A stretch of 64,000 bases of DNA, from contig QQVO01000076.1 of the NCBI GenBank assembly GCA_003388505.1, forward strand, positions 1 through 64,000, read 5' to 3'. The DNA is from Planctomycetota bacterium (lineage in GTDB: Bacteria > Planctomycetota > Planctomycetia > Planctomycetales > Planctomycetaceae). How positions within the stretch are numbered: the first letter of the stretch is position 1; each line of letters starts with the position of its first letter. This document shows positions 25,292 through 34,635 of the stretch, in pieces. The translations under genes were made by a program, and so were the position numbers. A model generated the notes under the pieces. The model was not told where the DNA came from and made no database searches. It saw nothing but the letters and a program-made list of their open reading frames with translations.

Positions 25292-26773
25292 ATGAAAATG
25301 TTGAAAGTCAAACGCCACGCATTGGCCACGCAGTCTTGCTTGCTCCTGCTCACCCTGGGGTTCTTTCCCGCGCCGCTTGCGGGAGAGACGGTCTATCGCG
25401 CCCAGGGTGAGATGACCGGCGAGGTGACGTCGACGTCGGCGATTGTTCAGACGCGGTTGACGTCTGTGGAAGAGAACGTTGACGGCGACGTTCCGGGGGC
25501 GGAGGGTGTGGCGCGTTTTGAGTACGCGATTGATAAGGACTTCACCGAATCGCGTCTGACGGAATGGCAGTCCGCAAATGCAGAAGATGATTTCATTGTC
25601 AAGGCCGTGCTGACCGACCTGCAGCCGGGCACGCGTTACTTCTATCGTGTGCATTACGGGCCGACTGAGGACGAAGCGACGACCGGGCCGGCATGCAGTT
25701 TCCGTACGCTGCAGGGAGCGGGCGGCGACGAGCCCGTGAGCTTCGTCGTCGTGACCGGGATGAATTACGGCTCCTTCCACGGCATCGACCGGGGATTCAA
25801 AGGGCCGCGTCCCGATCGGGCGGACGGTTACCCGGCGCTCAAGACGATGCTCGACATGGAACTCGACTTCTTTGTGGGAACGGGGGACAACGTCTACTAC
25901 GACACGCGGCCGAAGGACACGTTTGCGAAAACGCTCCCGGAGTTGCGGCAGAAGTGGCATGAGCAGTTCGTGCAGTCGCGCTATGTGGAACTGTTTCGCA
26001 ATGTGCCGACCTACTGGGAGAAGGACGACCACGATCACCGCTACAACGACTGCGACTGCAGCGGCGACCGGGCGCCGTCCAGTGATCTCGGGATCGCGAC
26101 GTTTCGCGAGCAGGTGCCGGTGGTCGATCCATCTGATCCGGAAGCGAAAACCTATCGCACGCACCGCGTGAATCGCGATCTGCAGATCTGGCTGGTGGAA
26201 GGGCGCGACTACCGCAGCCCGAACCGCATGCCCGACGGTCCGGAGAAGACGCTGTGGGGGGCTGAACAACTTGCCTGGCTGAAGCGAACGCTGCTCGAGA
26301 GCGACGCGACGTTCAAGCTGCTGATTTCTCCGACGCCGCTGGTTGGTCCCGACGATGCGTACAAGATCGACAACCACACCAACCACAAGGGCTTCCGCCA
26401 CGAAGGGCGGGAGTTCTTCCGATGGATCGTCGAGCATGATCTCCACCGGCAGGGGTTCTACACCGTCTGCGGCGACCGTCACTGGCAGTACCACTCTCGG
26501 GATCCGCTGGGGATCGAGGAGTTCTCGTGCGGGGCGCTGGTCGACGAGAACTCGCGCCTCGGGCGGCTGCCCGGCGATCCCAAGTCGACCGACCCGGACG
26601 CCGAAGTGCATCAGTTCTACACACAGTCCGAACCCTCGGGCGGCTTCCTCCGCATCACGGTCGGCCCCGGGACCGAACCGGAGACGGGCCGTGCGTGGTT
26701 CGTGTTTTTTGATGATCTCGGCGAAGTGCTGTATGAGACGGAGAAGGTGCGGCCCGTCCTCGAAAAACGGTGA
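25292..26773 (+). CDS. PhoD-like alkaline phosphatase / phosphodiesterase
   Basis: The protein has 493 residues, with a signal peptide at about 1-30 (LLLLTLGFFPAPLAGE). The N-terminal Ig/fibronectin-like domain is typical (TSAIVQTRL...LQPGTRYFYRVHYG). The PhoD-like phosphoesterase domain carries FFVGTGDNVYYDT (Asp199), YWEKDDHDHRYND (DDHDH 245-249) and CGDRHWQYHS (about 397-406), the metal ligands for the Fe/Ca centre of PhoD. The protein differs from PhoD proper in the first ligand block (VVVTGMNYG where GSC-type motifs are usual). It probably releases phosphate from organic phosphate esters outside the cytoplasm. Confidence 0.85.
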   Translation: MKMLKVKRHALATQSCLLLLTLGFFPAPLAGETVYRAQGEMTGEVTSTSAIVQTRLTSVEENVDGDVPGAEGVARFEYAIDKDFTESRLTEWQSANAEDDFIVKAVLTDLQPGTRYFYRVHYGPTEDEATTGPACSFRTLQGAGGDEPVSFVVVTGMNYGSFHGIDRGFKGPRPDRADGYPALKTMLDMELDFFVGTGDNVYYDTRPKDTFAKTLPELRQKWHEQFVQSRYVELFRNVPTYWEKDDHDHRYNDCDCSGDRAPSSDLGIATFREQVPVVDPSDPEAKTYRTHRVNRDLQIWLVEGRDYRSPNRMPDGPEKTLWGAEQLAWLKRTLLESDATFKLLISPTPLVGPDDAYKIDNHTNHKGFRHEGREFFRWIVEHDLHRQGFYTVCGDRHWQYHSRDPLGIEEFSCGALVDENSRLGRLPGDPKSTDPDAEVHQFYTQSEPSGGFLRITVGPGTEPETGRAWFVFFDDLGEVLYETEKVRPVLEKR

Positions 26774-26909
26774 CACGGAAAGTCGATGCAACCCGCCGCG
26801 GCGTCGGCGAAGAGAACATTGATTGGCGCAAGAGAAGGCTCATGCCGGCGAGTGATGCGCGGGCGGCCGGCAACTGGGCCGATTGACGTTGGGCCCGAAA
26901 GGTCAGATC

Positions 26910-27290
26910 ATGAATCTCAATCAGGTCACGTTGCCGGCGGTCGACATTGAAGTCTCGGCGGCGTTCTACCGGGAACTGGGCTTGTTGCAGATCGTCCGTG
27001 CACCGCACTATGCACGATTCGAATGTCCGGAGGGAGACGCCACGTTCTCCATTCACAAGGTGGATCATGTTCCTGCGGGTGCGCAGGCTGTTGTTTATTT
27101 CGAGTGCGCGGATCTCGATGCACACGTTGCGGTGCTTCAGGAGAAAGGGGTGGAGTTTTCTCAGATGCCAACTGATCAGAGCTGGCTCTGGCGTGAAGCG
27201 CGCCTGTCGGATCCATCTGGAAACGCGATATGCCTCTACCGTGCCGGAGAGAACCGCAAGCATCCTCCCTGGCGGATCAACGTCCCCTAG
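26910..27290 (+). CDS. VOC/glyoxalase-fold protein
   Basis: From the ATG at 26910 the protein has 126 residues (a TTG at 26883 would add nine). It starts NLNQVTLPAVDIEVSAAFYRELGLLQIVRAPHYARFECPEGDATFSIHKVD and repeats the beta-alpha-beta-beta-beta pattern with VYFECADLDAHVAVLQEKGVEF...LSDPSGNAICLYRAGE. The last Glu or Asp positions match the usual metal site. VOC proteins cover dioxygenases, glyoxalase I and antibiotic-binding proteins; no substrate can be assigned. Confidence 0.82.
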   Translation: MNLNQVTLPAVDIEVSAAFYRELGLLQIVRAPHYARFECPEGDATFSIHKVDHVPAGAQAVVYFECADLDAHVAVLQEKGVEFSQMPTDQSWLWREARLSDPSGNAICLYRAGENRKHPPWRINVP

Positions 27291-27440
27291 GCTGCGACAG
27301 GCGACCCGCGCAACTCGCTTGCGGGAGCAGCGACGTTTGCGACCTTCAAGCACGCAGGCGAGGCAGCGCCACCTGTGACTGACCGTTTGACGGACCTTGG
27401 ACTCATTCATCACGACGACTAACCGACAGAGGAACCTCGC

Positions 27441-28880
27441 GTGCTCAGCAACCTGCATCTGTTTCATGTCGCCTGGACCACCGCGCTTGTCTTCGCCGCT
27501 TTGCTCGTGCGGCCGGGATCGAGTGTTCAGGCTGAGGATTCCGGCGCTGCGCGGCCCAACATCGTCTTCATCATGGCCGACGACCTCGGGCACGGAGCGC
27601 TCGGGTGTTACGGGCAGGGAAAGATTGCCACGCCGCATATCGACCGCATCGCGGCTGAGGGAATGCTCTTCACTCAGGCCTACGCTGGTTCGCACGTCTG
27701 CCAGCCGTCGCGCAGCGTGCTGATGACCGGCCTGCACACCGGTCATACGCCCGTCCGGGCCAACGACACGCAGCAGTTTCTCCTCGACGAAGACGTGACG
27801 ATCTCCGAACTGCTGAAGTCGGCCGGTTACGCCACCGGAGGATTCGGCAAGTGGGGACTCGGCTATGAGGGGACGAGCGGCCACCCGAACCGGCAGGGGT
27901 TCGACGAGTTCTACGGACAGTATCTGCAGGTGCACGCGCATTTTTATTACCCGTTCTGGGTCTGGCATAACGAGGAAAAGGTGATGCTCCCCGAGAATGA
28001 GGGACGCAAACAGGCCCGCTACATCGCCGATGAAACGCACGAGCACGCAATCGACTTCATCCGCCGAAATCACGACACGCCGTTCTTCGCCTATTTGCCG
28101 TACATCATTCCGCACGTTGAACTCGTTGTTCCCGAAGAATCTGAAGAGCCGTATCGGGGCGAGTTTCCGAAAGTCCGCATCGACGATCCCCGCGAAGGCT
28201 ACCTCGGCTCGGAAGACGGGCTGACGACGTTCGCGGGGATGGTCTCCCGCCTCGATGATCAGGTCGGCGAAGTGCTCGACCTGCTGGAGGAACTGGGTGT
28301 GGCCGACAATACGGTCGTGATTTTCACGTCCGACAACGGTGCGCAGGGGGGCGCCTGGCAGGAGATGAACGCCTATTTCGACTCGACCGGTGGGCTTCGG
28401 GGCAACAAGGGATCATTTTATGAAGGAGGCCTGCGCGTTCCCTTCCTCGTCCGCTGGCCGGGCCGGGTTGAGGCGGGTTCTACCAGCGACCACGTCTGCT
28501 GCTTTCAGGACATGCTTCCCACCTGCTGCGAGATCGCCGGCATCGAGTCGCCGGCCGAGACCGACGGCATCTCAATCGTGCCGACCCTCACCGGCGAGGG
28601 TTCTCAGACAGCGCACCTGGCGCTCTACTGGGAATATCCCCGCGGCGAGACGATCGGCCGCGCAGCGCGCATGGGGAAGTGGAAAGCGGTGCAGGTGCGC
28701 ACCGACCAGCCTGCCGAACTGTATGACCTCATGACCGATCCCGCCGAGTCAACCAACGTTGCCGCCGAGCACCCGGCGATCCTGCGTGAAGTCGTCTCCT
28801 ACATGGACGGGGCCCACGTGGCCCCGCGCGAACCCGCCGGGCCGGTGATCCGGACGGGTGTGAGTGATTACGTGCGGTGA
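27441..28880 (+). CDS. Exported sulfatase (formylglycine type)
   Basis: The protein has 479 residues with a signal peptide at 1-31. The sulfatase core starts RPNIVFIMADDLGHGALGCYG (Asp47, Asp48 metal ligands). The active-site motif CQPSRSVLMTG has Cys87, matured to formylglycine by FGE in the C-x-P/A-x-R type. EMNAYFDSTGGLRGNKGSFYEGGLRVPFLVRWPG and FTSDNGAQGGA follow, both standard. It removes sulfate from polysaccharides or small esters in the periplasm or outside. It belongs to the arylsulfatase family that is strongly amplified in planctomycetes. Confidence 0.93.
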   Translation: MLSNLHLFHVAWTTALVFAALLVRPGSSVQAEDSGAARPNIVFIMADDLGHGALGCYGQGKIATPHIDRIAAEGMLFTQAYAGSHVCQPSRSVLMTGLHTGHTPVRANDTQQFLLDEDVTISELLKSAGYATGGFGKWGLGYEGTSGHPNRQGFDEFYGQYLQVHAHFYYPFWVWHNEEKVMLPENEGRKQARYIADETHEHAIDFIRRNHDTPFFAYLPYIIPHVELVVPEESEEPYRGEFPKVRIDDPREGYLGSEDGLTTFAGMVSRLDDQVGEVLDLLEELGVADNTVVIFTSDNGAQGGAWQEMNAYFDSTGGLRGNKGSFYEGGLRVPFLVRWPGRVEAGSTSDHVCCFQDMLPTCCEIAGIESPAETDGISIVPTLTGEGSQTAHLALYWEYPRGETIGRAARMGKWKAVQVRTDQPAELYDLMTDPAESTNVAAEHPAILREVVSYMDGAHVAPREPAGPVIRTGVSDYVR

Positions 28881-28946
28881 ATGAGCTTGCCGGTTCGCAG
28901 CAGCAAAGTCCGCTTCGTGGTCCGTACCGGCAACGATCGGTACAAT

Positions 28947-28985
28947 ACGCGCTCACGAAACGCGCTCACGAAACGCGCTCACGAA
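28947..28985. repeat. Three tandem copies of a 13-base unit
   Basis: The unit 'acgcgctcacgaa' occurs three times without mismatch at 28947-28959, 28960-28972 and 28973-28985. Confidence 0.95.
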
Positions 28986-28995
28986 AAACTGGCAG

Positions 28996-29091
28996 GTAGG
29001 CCGGATCAAGGAGCGCAGCGACGCCGCTCCGGCAAGGGAATGGATTCTGAAACCGATCTGCCGGAACTGCGCTGCGCTTGGTCCGGCCTAC
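28996..29091. repeat. Inverted-repeat element, copy 2
   Basis: A 96-base element whose ends are inverse of each other (gtaggccggatcaag/cttggtccggcctac, one mismatch), with an interior 'gcgcagcgacgccgctccgg' and 'ccggaactgcgctgcgc'. Same family as 3699-3806. Confidence 0.85.
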
Positions 29092-29277
29092 ACAACTGGC
29101 ACCGCCGGCGCGACCGGCTCGACGCGGTCTGGGGTGTCGACTGAACAGGAGAGGAGTCGACCAACGTCCGCAAGATGGCGAATGCCGTGGCGCCTGCAGG
29201 TTATCTTCGCGAACCTTCCGTACCGCTCTTGCGTCTGGTGTTGCAGAACCTGAGCGAATTCGTCAGGAATCGTCCGT

Positions 29278-29871
29278 ATGGCCTCAGACGAACTGCCGTT
29301 CTCCTTGGAAACCGACCTCGAACGGCGGATCGCCGCCGACCCGGACTGGCGCACGGGCGCAGACTGGGGACGACCGCGTTCCGGTCATCCGGAAGGAGCG
29401 GTGAAAGCGCATATCGCAGACGTCCTGCGGAACATCGACGCATTCTTCAGCGAGAGTGCCAACCGGGAGCGGCTGCGACTGATTGCGCTCATTCACGACA
29501 CATTCAAATTCCAGGTCGATCCCGCCCGGCCCCGCAGCGGAGAAAACCATCATGCCATGAAGGCACGGCGATTTGCCGAGCGATACATCACCGATGCAGA
29601 CGTGCTCGACGTGATCGAACTGCACGACGAAGCCTACAATGCCTGGCAAAAGGGAGCCCGCGACGGAAAGTGGGAGAAAGCCGAGCAACGGACCGAGTCT
29701 TTGCTCGCGGGGCTGGGCGATCGACTCGGCCTCTACCTCGCGTTCTATCGCTGCGACAACATGACGGGCGACAAACAGCAGGATTGTTTCGACTGGTTCC
29801 TCAGCCTTTGCGAACAATTGAAGAGTCGAATATCGCCGCCGGCTTCGGAGAAACAGACACTCCAGGAGTAG
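29278..29871 (+). CDS. HD-domain protein
   Basis: The protein has 197 residues. It carries HD-phosphohydrolase motifs: His37 in GHPEGAVKAHI, the HD pair LIHDTFK (His73, Asp74), ENHHAMKARRFAERY (His91 and His92) and DNMTGDKQQDCFDWF towards the end, with Asp near position 161. This fits a metal-dependent HD phosphohydrolase of unknown substrate. The start at the ATG 29278 follows no strong Shine-Dalgarno. The tRNA-Gln gene lies downstream on the same strand. Confidence 0.85.
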   Translation: MASDELPFSLETDLERRIAADPDWRTGADWGRPRSGHPEGAVKAHIADVLRNIDAFFSESANRERLRLIALIHDTFKFQVDPARPRSGENHHAMKARRFAERYITDADVLDVIELHDEAYNAWQKGARDGKWEKAEQRTESLLAGLGDRLGLYLAFYRCDNMTGDKQQDCFDWFLSLCEQLKSRISPPASEKQTLQE

Positions 29872-30001
29872 TTGGACTCGTCATTGCGTTTGGGGTTGCC
29901 CGCGCGCGGGGAATGGATAGACTTCAGCACTGCACTGCGGGCTTGTGCGGAACGGAGGGGCGCTTTCTGAAGGCGCCGCCGTCTCGCAGGCCGTGGTCGA
30001 T

Positions 30002-30072
30002 TACCCGGTAGTGTAACGGTAGCACAACAGGTTTTGGTCCTGTTAGTCGAGGTTCAAATCCTCGCCGGGTAA
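30002..30072 (+). tRNA. tRNA-Gln (anticodon TTG)
   Basis: A cloverleaf of 71 bases: acceptor tacccgg/ccgggta, D-arm gtgtaacggtagcac, anticodon stem acagg/cctgt with loop ttttggt (anticodon TTG), variable loop tagt, T-arm cgagg-ttcaaat-cctcg, discriminator A at 30072. CCA is not encoded. Confidence 0.95.
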
Positions 30073-30130
30073 CTGAATGGATTGATTGCTGTGACGCGGC
30101 TTGCGTCAACCTGGTGGTCGCGGCAGTGCG

Positions 30131-30186
30131 GCACACGTCTCGTGCTCCCGTGAGAGTCCCTCCACCCCAGGAATCTGAATGGACGA
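30131..30186 (+). repeat. Leader-type dispersed repeat, copy 2
   Basis: It contains 'tcgtgctcccgtgagag' and 'ccccaggaatctgaat' and ends 33 bases before the start codon at 30220. Compare 18889-18966 and 48440-48528. Confidence 0.7.
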
Positions 30187-30219
30187 GGCGGTCGGTTGTT
30201 CAAGAGGGGAGTTACGGCC

Positions 30220-31023
30220 ATGTCACATTCACGGCGCGAGTTTCTGGGGGCGGGGGCCTTGGGACTGATCGGCGCAACGGCCGTCGGGCAGGACGCGCAG
30301 GATCGAATCGATTGCCTCGATTACGGCCGGTCGTTCATCTGCGGAACGGCGCGGTTTAACGCCGTGCGGTTCTGGGTCGAGAGCCGGACGACCCTCTTCG
30401 ACGACGCGAATAGCACGTCGACGGTGTATTACCAGTGCGCCTCGTGCAAGAGCGAGAACACGTTCGCCGAGGAGAATCTGTTCGCCGAAGACAATTACGA
30501 CTTTCTGCCGATTCTCGGAGACGGCGAATGGCTGATTTTCCGGCGTCCGGCGACGATCAGCGAAAGCTACCGCAGCGTCCGGAAGGTGGAGGACGTCTGG
30601 GGGCCGCCCGATTTGAAACTGCATCCGGCCCAGTCGCCCGTTGTTCTGGAGACTTTTGAAGAAATCCGCGACGCCACCGCCTCGGCTGTGCCGCTCGTCA
30701 CGCAAACCGAGATCGCCAACGAGGAAACCGGGCTGCGGGCCGTCATCGAATGTCCGACCAAGACGATGAACATCGGGCTCGACATCAACAAGTACCAGGT
30801 CGACACCGGCCCGGTGGCGTACCCCGATCTGTCCAGGATCTACGAGCAGCCGATCGATTGCCTCTCACTGGCGTTTGTCGCGTTCAACGCCCCCCATTTC
30901 GCAGATTTCGTGGTGGAACAACCGACCGCCGTGATGGAGGACGGGCAGGAGAAGTATCAGTTGTACCATTACTCGTCCCCCTTCAGCCTGCCGGCGAAGA
31001 ACAAGGTTCTGGCATTGATGTAA
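30220..31023 (+). CDS. Tat-exported protein of unknown function
   Basis: The protein has 267 residues from the ATG at 30220. A short twin-arginine signal (MSHSRREFLGAGALGLIGATAVG) is followed by a soluble domain. Cys residues at CASCKS (about 76-81) form a C-x-x-C pair that might bind metal or form a disulfide. The chain is strand-rich with many aromatic residues. I do not recognise a family. A dispersed repeat lies in its 5' leader, and tRNA-Gln lies further upstream, so transcription from the tRNA promoter is conceivable. Confidence 0.7.
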   Translation: MSHSRREFLGAGALGLIGATAVGQDAQDRIDCLDYGRSFICGTARFNAVRFWVESRTTLFDDANSTSTVYYQCASCKSENTFAEENLFAEDNYDFLPILGDGEWLIFRRPATISESYRSVRKVEDVWGPPDLKLHPAQSPVVLETFEEIRDATASAVPLVTQTEIANEETGLRAVIECPTKTMNIGLDINKYQVDTGPVAYPDLSRIYEQPIDCLSLAFVAFNAPHFADFVVEQPTAVMEDGQEKYQLYHYSSPFSLPAKNKVLALM

Positions 31024-31157
31024 CTTCTTGTGCGGTCGTTCATTGTGCTGGAGCCGATGCCCACTCGACGCGACTCCGGCGGCCGGCAACCCGGTCTCGC
31101 CCTGCCGTGCTCTGATGTGTAGCATTGGGCGTCCCGTAAACAAATCGAGAGTTTCCC

Positions 31158-32174
31158 ATGCGTCACGTTTCGGCTGCTTTCCTGACTGCGCTGTTGCTCC
31201 TGCTCGCCAATCGACTGGCGCTCTCGGAAGAGGCCTCCCGCGGGCATCCGGGGGCGGGACGGACCGTCAGTCACGAGTTGGTGCACGCCGATCGCGAACG
31301 GGATTACCTGCTGCATCTTCCGGAAAAAATGGAGGCCGGCCGCCCCGTCCCGCTGGTGATTGCGCTGCACGGCCTGAGCATGAGCGGCAAGAGCATGGAA
31401 TGGCTGACCGGCTTCAGCAAGGTCTCCGACCGTCACGGCTTCGCAGTCGCGTACCCCAACGGGCTGAACCGTATGTGGCGGTTCTGGGAACGTCATGAAC
31501 TCGGCGAACGAGTCCTCAACGAACCGGGTTTCGTCGACGACGTCGGTTTCCTGGAAGCGATGATTGACGAACTGATTGCGGACGGTCTGGTCGACGGCGA
31601 TCGCGTGTACGTCACCGGTCATTCCAACGGGGCGTACATGTCGAATCGGGTCGCCTGTTCTTTGTCCGATCGAATCGCCGCGATTGCCCCGGTCGCGGGG
31701 ACGATGGTCCCTGCACTCTCGGGCGCCACCCCGCCCCGCGCGATGCCGGTGCTGTACATTCACGGAACGAACGACCACATCGTCGGCTTCGACGGCATTG
31801 ACGGGTTCACGAAGAAGAAATCGTCCCTCACAGCGGAAGAACTCGTCGATTGGTGGGCCGAGCACAACGACTGCCTTGCCGCCCGTGACCCCGAACCGCT
31901 TGAAGACAAGGCGGACGACCAGACCCGCGTCATCCGGTGTCTGCATCCTGCCTGTGAGGACGGCGCCCCGGTCGTCTTCTACAGGATTGAGGGCGCGGGC
32001 CACACCTGGCCCGGCGGGGCGTTGCAACCGCAGCGGCTCCTCGGCCGCACCTGCGACGATATCAACGCCTCCGAAGTGATCTGGGAGTTCTTTTCCCAGC
32101 ACAGATTGCCCGAGTCGGCCGTGGTGGCACAAGAGCCGAATGACGACCGGGCCGGCGAAGCCGCCGGCCAGTGA
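31158..32174 (+). CDS. Exported PHB-depolymerase/feruloyl-esterase-like hydrolase
   Basis: The protein has 338 residues and a signal peptide at about 1-23. It is an alpha/beta-hydrolase with the oxyanion strand VPLVIALHGLSMSG (64-77), the nucleophile elbow VYVTGHSNGAYMSN (Ser156), PVLYIHGTNDHIVGFDG with the catalytic Asp, and IEGAGHTWPGG with the catalytic His. This order is that of the LpqC/poly(3-hydroxybutyrate) depolymerase-like esterase family. Natural substrates may be feruloyl or acetyl esters in plant or algal polysaccharides, or polyhydroxyalkanoates. It is close to the sulfatase and could act on the same polymers (inference). Confidence 0.88.
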   Translation: MRHVSAAFLTALLLLLANRLALSEEASRGHPGAGRTVSHELVHADRERDYLLHLPEKMEAGRPVPLVIALHGLSMSGKSMEWLTGFSKVSDRHGFAVAYPNGLNRMWRFWERHELGERVLNEPGFVDDVGFLEAMIDELIADGLVDGDRVYVTGHSNGAYMSNRVACSLSDRIAAIAPVAGTMVPALSGATPPRAMPVLYIHGTNDHIVGFDGIDGFTKKKSSLTAEELVDWWAEHNDCLAARDPEPLEDKADDQTRVIRCLHPACEDGAPVVFYRIEGAGHTWPGGALQPQRLLGRTCDDINASEVIWEFFSQHRLPESAVVAQEPNDDRAGEAAGQ

Positions 32175-32224
32175 GCGGGTTTGAGGGTTTCGACGGGGAG
32201 CGTTCCTCCTGGCTTATCCAAGCT

Positions 32225-32322
32225 GAATTAACGGGTGCCATTGGTTCCGCCAGTGCGAACCGGAAAGCACGTCTACTGCGCAATGCACTGGCAAAGCCAG
32301 TGGCACCCTACGCCGTTAATTC
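32225..32322. repeat. Small element with 10-base inverted ends and an inner palindrome
   Basis: Perfect inverted ends gaattaacgg (32225-32234) and ccgttaattc (32313-32322). Inside, the palindrome cactggc/gccagtg (32286-32302) and a degenerate copy of it at 32237-32255. It looks like a miniature inverted-repeat element of about 98 bases. Confidence 0.8.
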
Positions 32323-32375
32323 AAGATTGAACAACCAGTCTGCAAGTCGCGGCGAAACGGGACGTTGCGAACCGG

Positions 32376-34445
32376 CTACTGCCCCAGGAGACGCTGCAGC
32401 AGTCCTTCGGCGGTGCCTGTGGCGATCCGGTGGTTCAGTTCGGTCAGCGGCTTCAGGTCAACCCGCGGCTGTTGGAACGTGCCATGGACCGGCAGGCGCA
32501 GCACTTCGCCCTTCAGCGACGCCAGCGGACCGTTTCGTCCCAGCCATTTTTCCTGCAGCGGAATCTCCAGAATCAGGTCGAGCGATTCATCGAATCCGAC
32601 CGATCCTGAGGTGGCGACGACGGTCTGACCGGAGCGGTATTCGATGCGGTCGTGATGGACGCGGCCATCGACGACGTGGACCTGCACGTCCTGCCGGTCG
32701 AGCAGCAACCATTGACGATTCTCTTTTCGTCGGCCACCGGGCAGGGGCAGGCGGCCTTTCAGCAGGTTTTCGACCTGCTCAATGACGCCGATCGTCTGTT
32801 TCGCCAACGGGCCGGGACCGACCTGCGCCGTATTGACCGACAGGACGCCCTGAAAACGGCCGTTTGGCATGTCGGCCAGCGGGAAACTCGCGCCCTGCGA
32901 GGCCAGCGAGAATTGGCCGGAAACGGAGGAGGCGTCGGCCATCAGGGGCGAGACGTATTTCATCCAGCCGCGGCAGATTTCCGGATTGAATTGTACGTTC
33001 TCCGCCAGCGGTCCCGGATCGAGGACCAGGGTCCGCGGATCGGCGTTCAGGTCGATGCGCGGGAGCGCCCGCACCGAGCCGCCGTTGAGCGGAACGGACA
33101 TCGGCACGAAAACGATCTCCCCGTTGTGCCAATGCGCGGTGAGGTAGCCCTGCGGAGACTGCATGCCGGCGACGTTGATCAGACTCCATCCAATGTCGGC
33201 GTGCACGTGCAGCGATTCCGCAGTCGCGTCGCGCTTCGCGGAGCGCGAAGCAAGACTGAGCGGACCCTGCATGCGGAGGGAGCGTGCCGAGAGTCCGTCG
33301 ATCGCGACATAACGTTGCGCCGGCTCGCCGAGAAACTCCAGCAGCAGGTCCGGATCGGAGGCGAGTTCCCCCTGCAGATCAACACTGAGGGCGCCATCGG
33401 CGCGGGAGATCGTTCCCACGACGTCCGCCTGCAATGGCTGGGAATCGAGAGTGAGTTCTTTGACCCGAATGTCGCCATCCGGGTGCAGCGCGACTCTGGT
33501 GGAGGCGGACGAGTCGGTCAGCGACCAGTGTGACGCGCCCTCATCTCCTTCCTCCGGGATGATGTGCAGTTCGATCAGCGCCGCCTCGAGGTCGAGATTC
33601 CCGAGCACCCGGCTTTCTTCTCCCGGCGCCCAGTCGAGATCGAGATTGCAGGTCAAGTCGCCGCTCAACCGCCGTCCGGGAAGCTGCTTCCGGAGTCGCG
33701 GGTTCAGCGCGTCGACCGGAACCCGCACAAGTTCGGCATGCACTTCCCCTTTGCGATCGGCCGCGTTCTTGCCTGACCATTCGGCTTCGATCTTGAGGGT
33801 TCCGTTCGTTTCCGGTCGGCGTACGCGTCCCGTCAATTCGAGCGTTCCGACGCCGCCGTCCGCCGGAGGTCGCTGGAAGGAGACCGTCACATCGGTGATT
33901 TCGGTGAGCAGTTCTCCCGCCTCATTCACCAGAGCCACTTCACCATTGGAAAGATCCAGGGAGAATCCCGAACCTTTCCGGCCTGCCGAGCCGGCGGGAT
34001 GGTTCTTGAGGGCCTTCAAGACCGCCGGATCGATCGCCTTGCTTCGCTCGCGGATTGTGAGCGTGAGTCGCGGGCGGAGGACGTGAAACAGTCCGCGGCT
34101 GAGACGCTCCGTCGCGAGTTGCCACAGCGTCTCTTCGGATTCGATGCGATCGACGTGCAGCACCTCCCGGCCGGTGGAGTCTTCCACGCTGACATCGTTG
34201 AACTGCACCGGTTCCGTCCAGGAAAGCCGGGCGGAGCCGACGGAAACACCCTTTGGCAGTTCCGGCGCGGCCACATCGATCAAGAAGTTTCTGAGTGGTG
34301 TCGTCGAAAGGAGCGCCGGCAGCAGCCACAGGCCGACCGAGAGCAACCCCAGCAGCAAGGGGACTCTGCGGAACCAGCGGCCGATAAATGACTTGCGCCG
34401 GGCGTGCGGGCGCTCCGTGTCATTCGGGGCATGCTCGTGGGACAT
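32376..34445 (-). CDS. AsmA/TamB-like membrane-anchored protein
   Basis: The protein has 689 residues from the ATG at 34445. A single N-terminal membrane segment lies at about 26-48 (RVPLLLGLLSVGLWLLPALLST). The rest is periplasmic and strand-rich with repeated short hydrophobic strands (LEVELTGRVRRPETNGTLKI-type, VDLQGELASDP, SVGFDESLDLILEIPLQEKWLGRNG, VHGTFQQPRVDLKPL). The C-terminal DLKPL/'P-x-x-D' ending and the overall layout match the AsmA-like family, which includes lipid-bridge proteins. A role in outer-membrane assembly or lipid transport is an inference. Frame extension upstream to 34505 lacks support. Confidence 0.75.
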   Translation of the reverse strand: MSHEHAPNDTERPHARRKSFIGRWFRRVPLLLGLLSVGLWLLPALLSTTPLRNFLIDVAAPELPKGVSVGSARLSWTEPVQFNDVSVEDSTGREVLHVDRIESEETLWQLATERLSRGLFHVLRPRLTLTIRERSKAIDPAVLKALKNHPAGSAGRKGSGFSLDLSNGEVALVNEAGELLTEITDVTVSFQRPPADGGVGTLELTGRVRRPETNGTLKIEAEWSGKNAADRKGEVHAELVRVPVDALNPRLRKQLPGRRLSGDLTCNLDLDWAPGEESRVLGNLDLEAALIELHIIPEEGDEGASHWSLTDSSASTRVALHPDGDIRVKELTLDSQPLQADVVGTISRADGALSVDLQGELASDPDLLLEFLGEPAQRYVAIDGLSARSLRMQGPLSLASRSAKRDATAESLHVHADIGWSLINVAGMQSPQGYLTAHWHNGEIVFVPMSVPLNGGSVRALPRIDLNADPRTLVLDPGPLAENVQFNPEICRGWMKYVSPLMADASSVSGQFSLASQGASFPLADMPNGRFQGVLSVNTAQVGPGPLAKQTIGVIEQVENLLKGRLPLPGGRRKENRQWLLLDRQDVQVHVVDGRVHHDRIEYRSGQTVVATSGSVGFDESLDLILEIPLQEKWLGRNGPLASLKGEVLRLPVHGTFQQPRVDLKPLTELNHRIATGTAEGLLQRLLGQ

Positions 34446-34635
34446 TATGGCGGTCCTTCGCGAAGCGGCTGCGCGTCCGCCCGCATGGCGGCGCGCACGC
34501 GTCAATTCTAGGTCCGGACCACGATGCGTGCCAAGACGTTTACGGAACTGGGACTGGCGATCCCTCTAGGCACGGTTGAGCCGATCGGCGTATCATCCCC
34601 GTGCAGCGAAACTTCGGTCGTTCCGGCAGGGATGC

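Larger units (their letters stand above)
28881..29277. other. Gene-free stretch with tandem and inverted repeats
   Basis: After the sulfatase come three tandem copies of 'acgcgctcacgaa' (28947-28985) and one inverted-repeat element (28996-29091, the partner of 3699-3806). The last about 190 bases before the HD gene (29092-29277) show no clear element. Confidence 0.55.

Noticed and set aside
28947-28985. CRISPR array
   Set aside because: The three 13-base copies are directly adjacent, without spacers, and there are no cas genes in the window.
34445-34505. Extended N-terminus of the AsmA-like gene
   Set aside because: The first 20 codons are Arg/Ala-rich and precede an ATG followed by a normal anchor helix.
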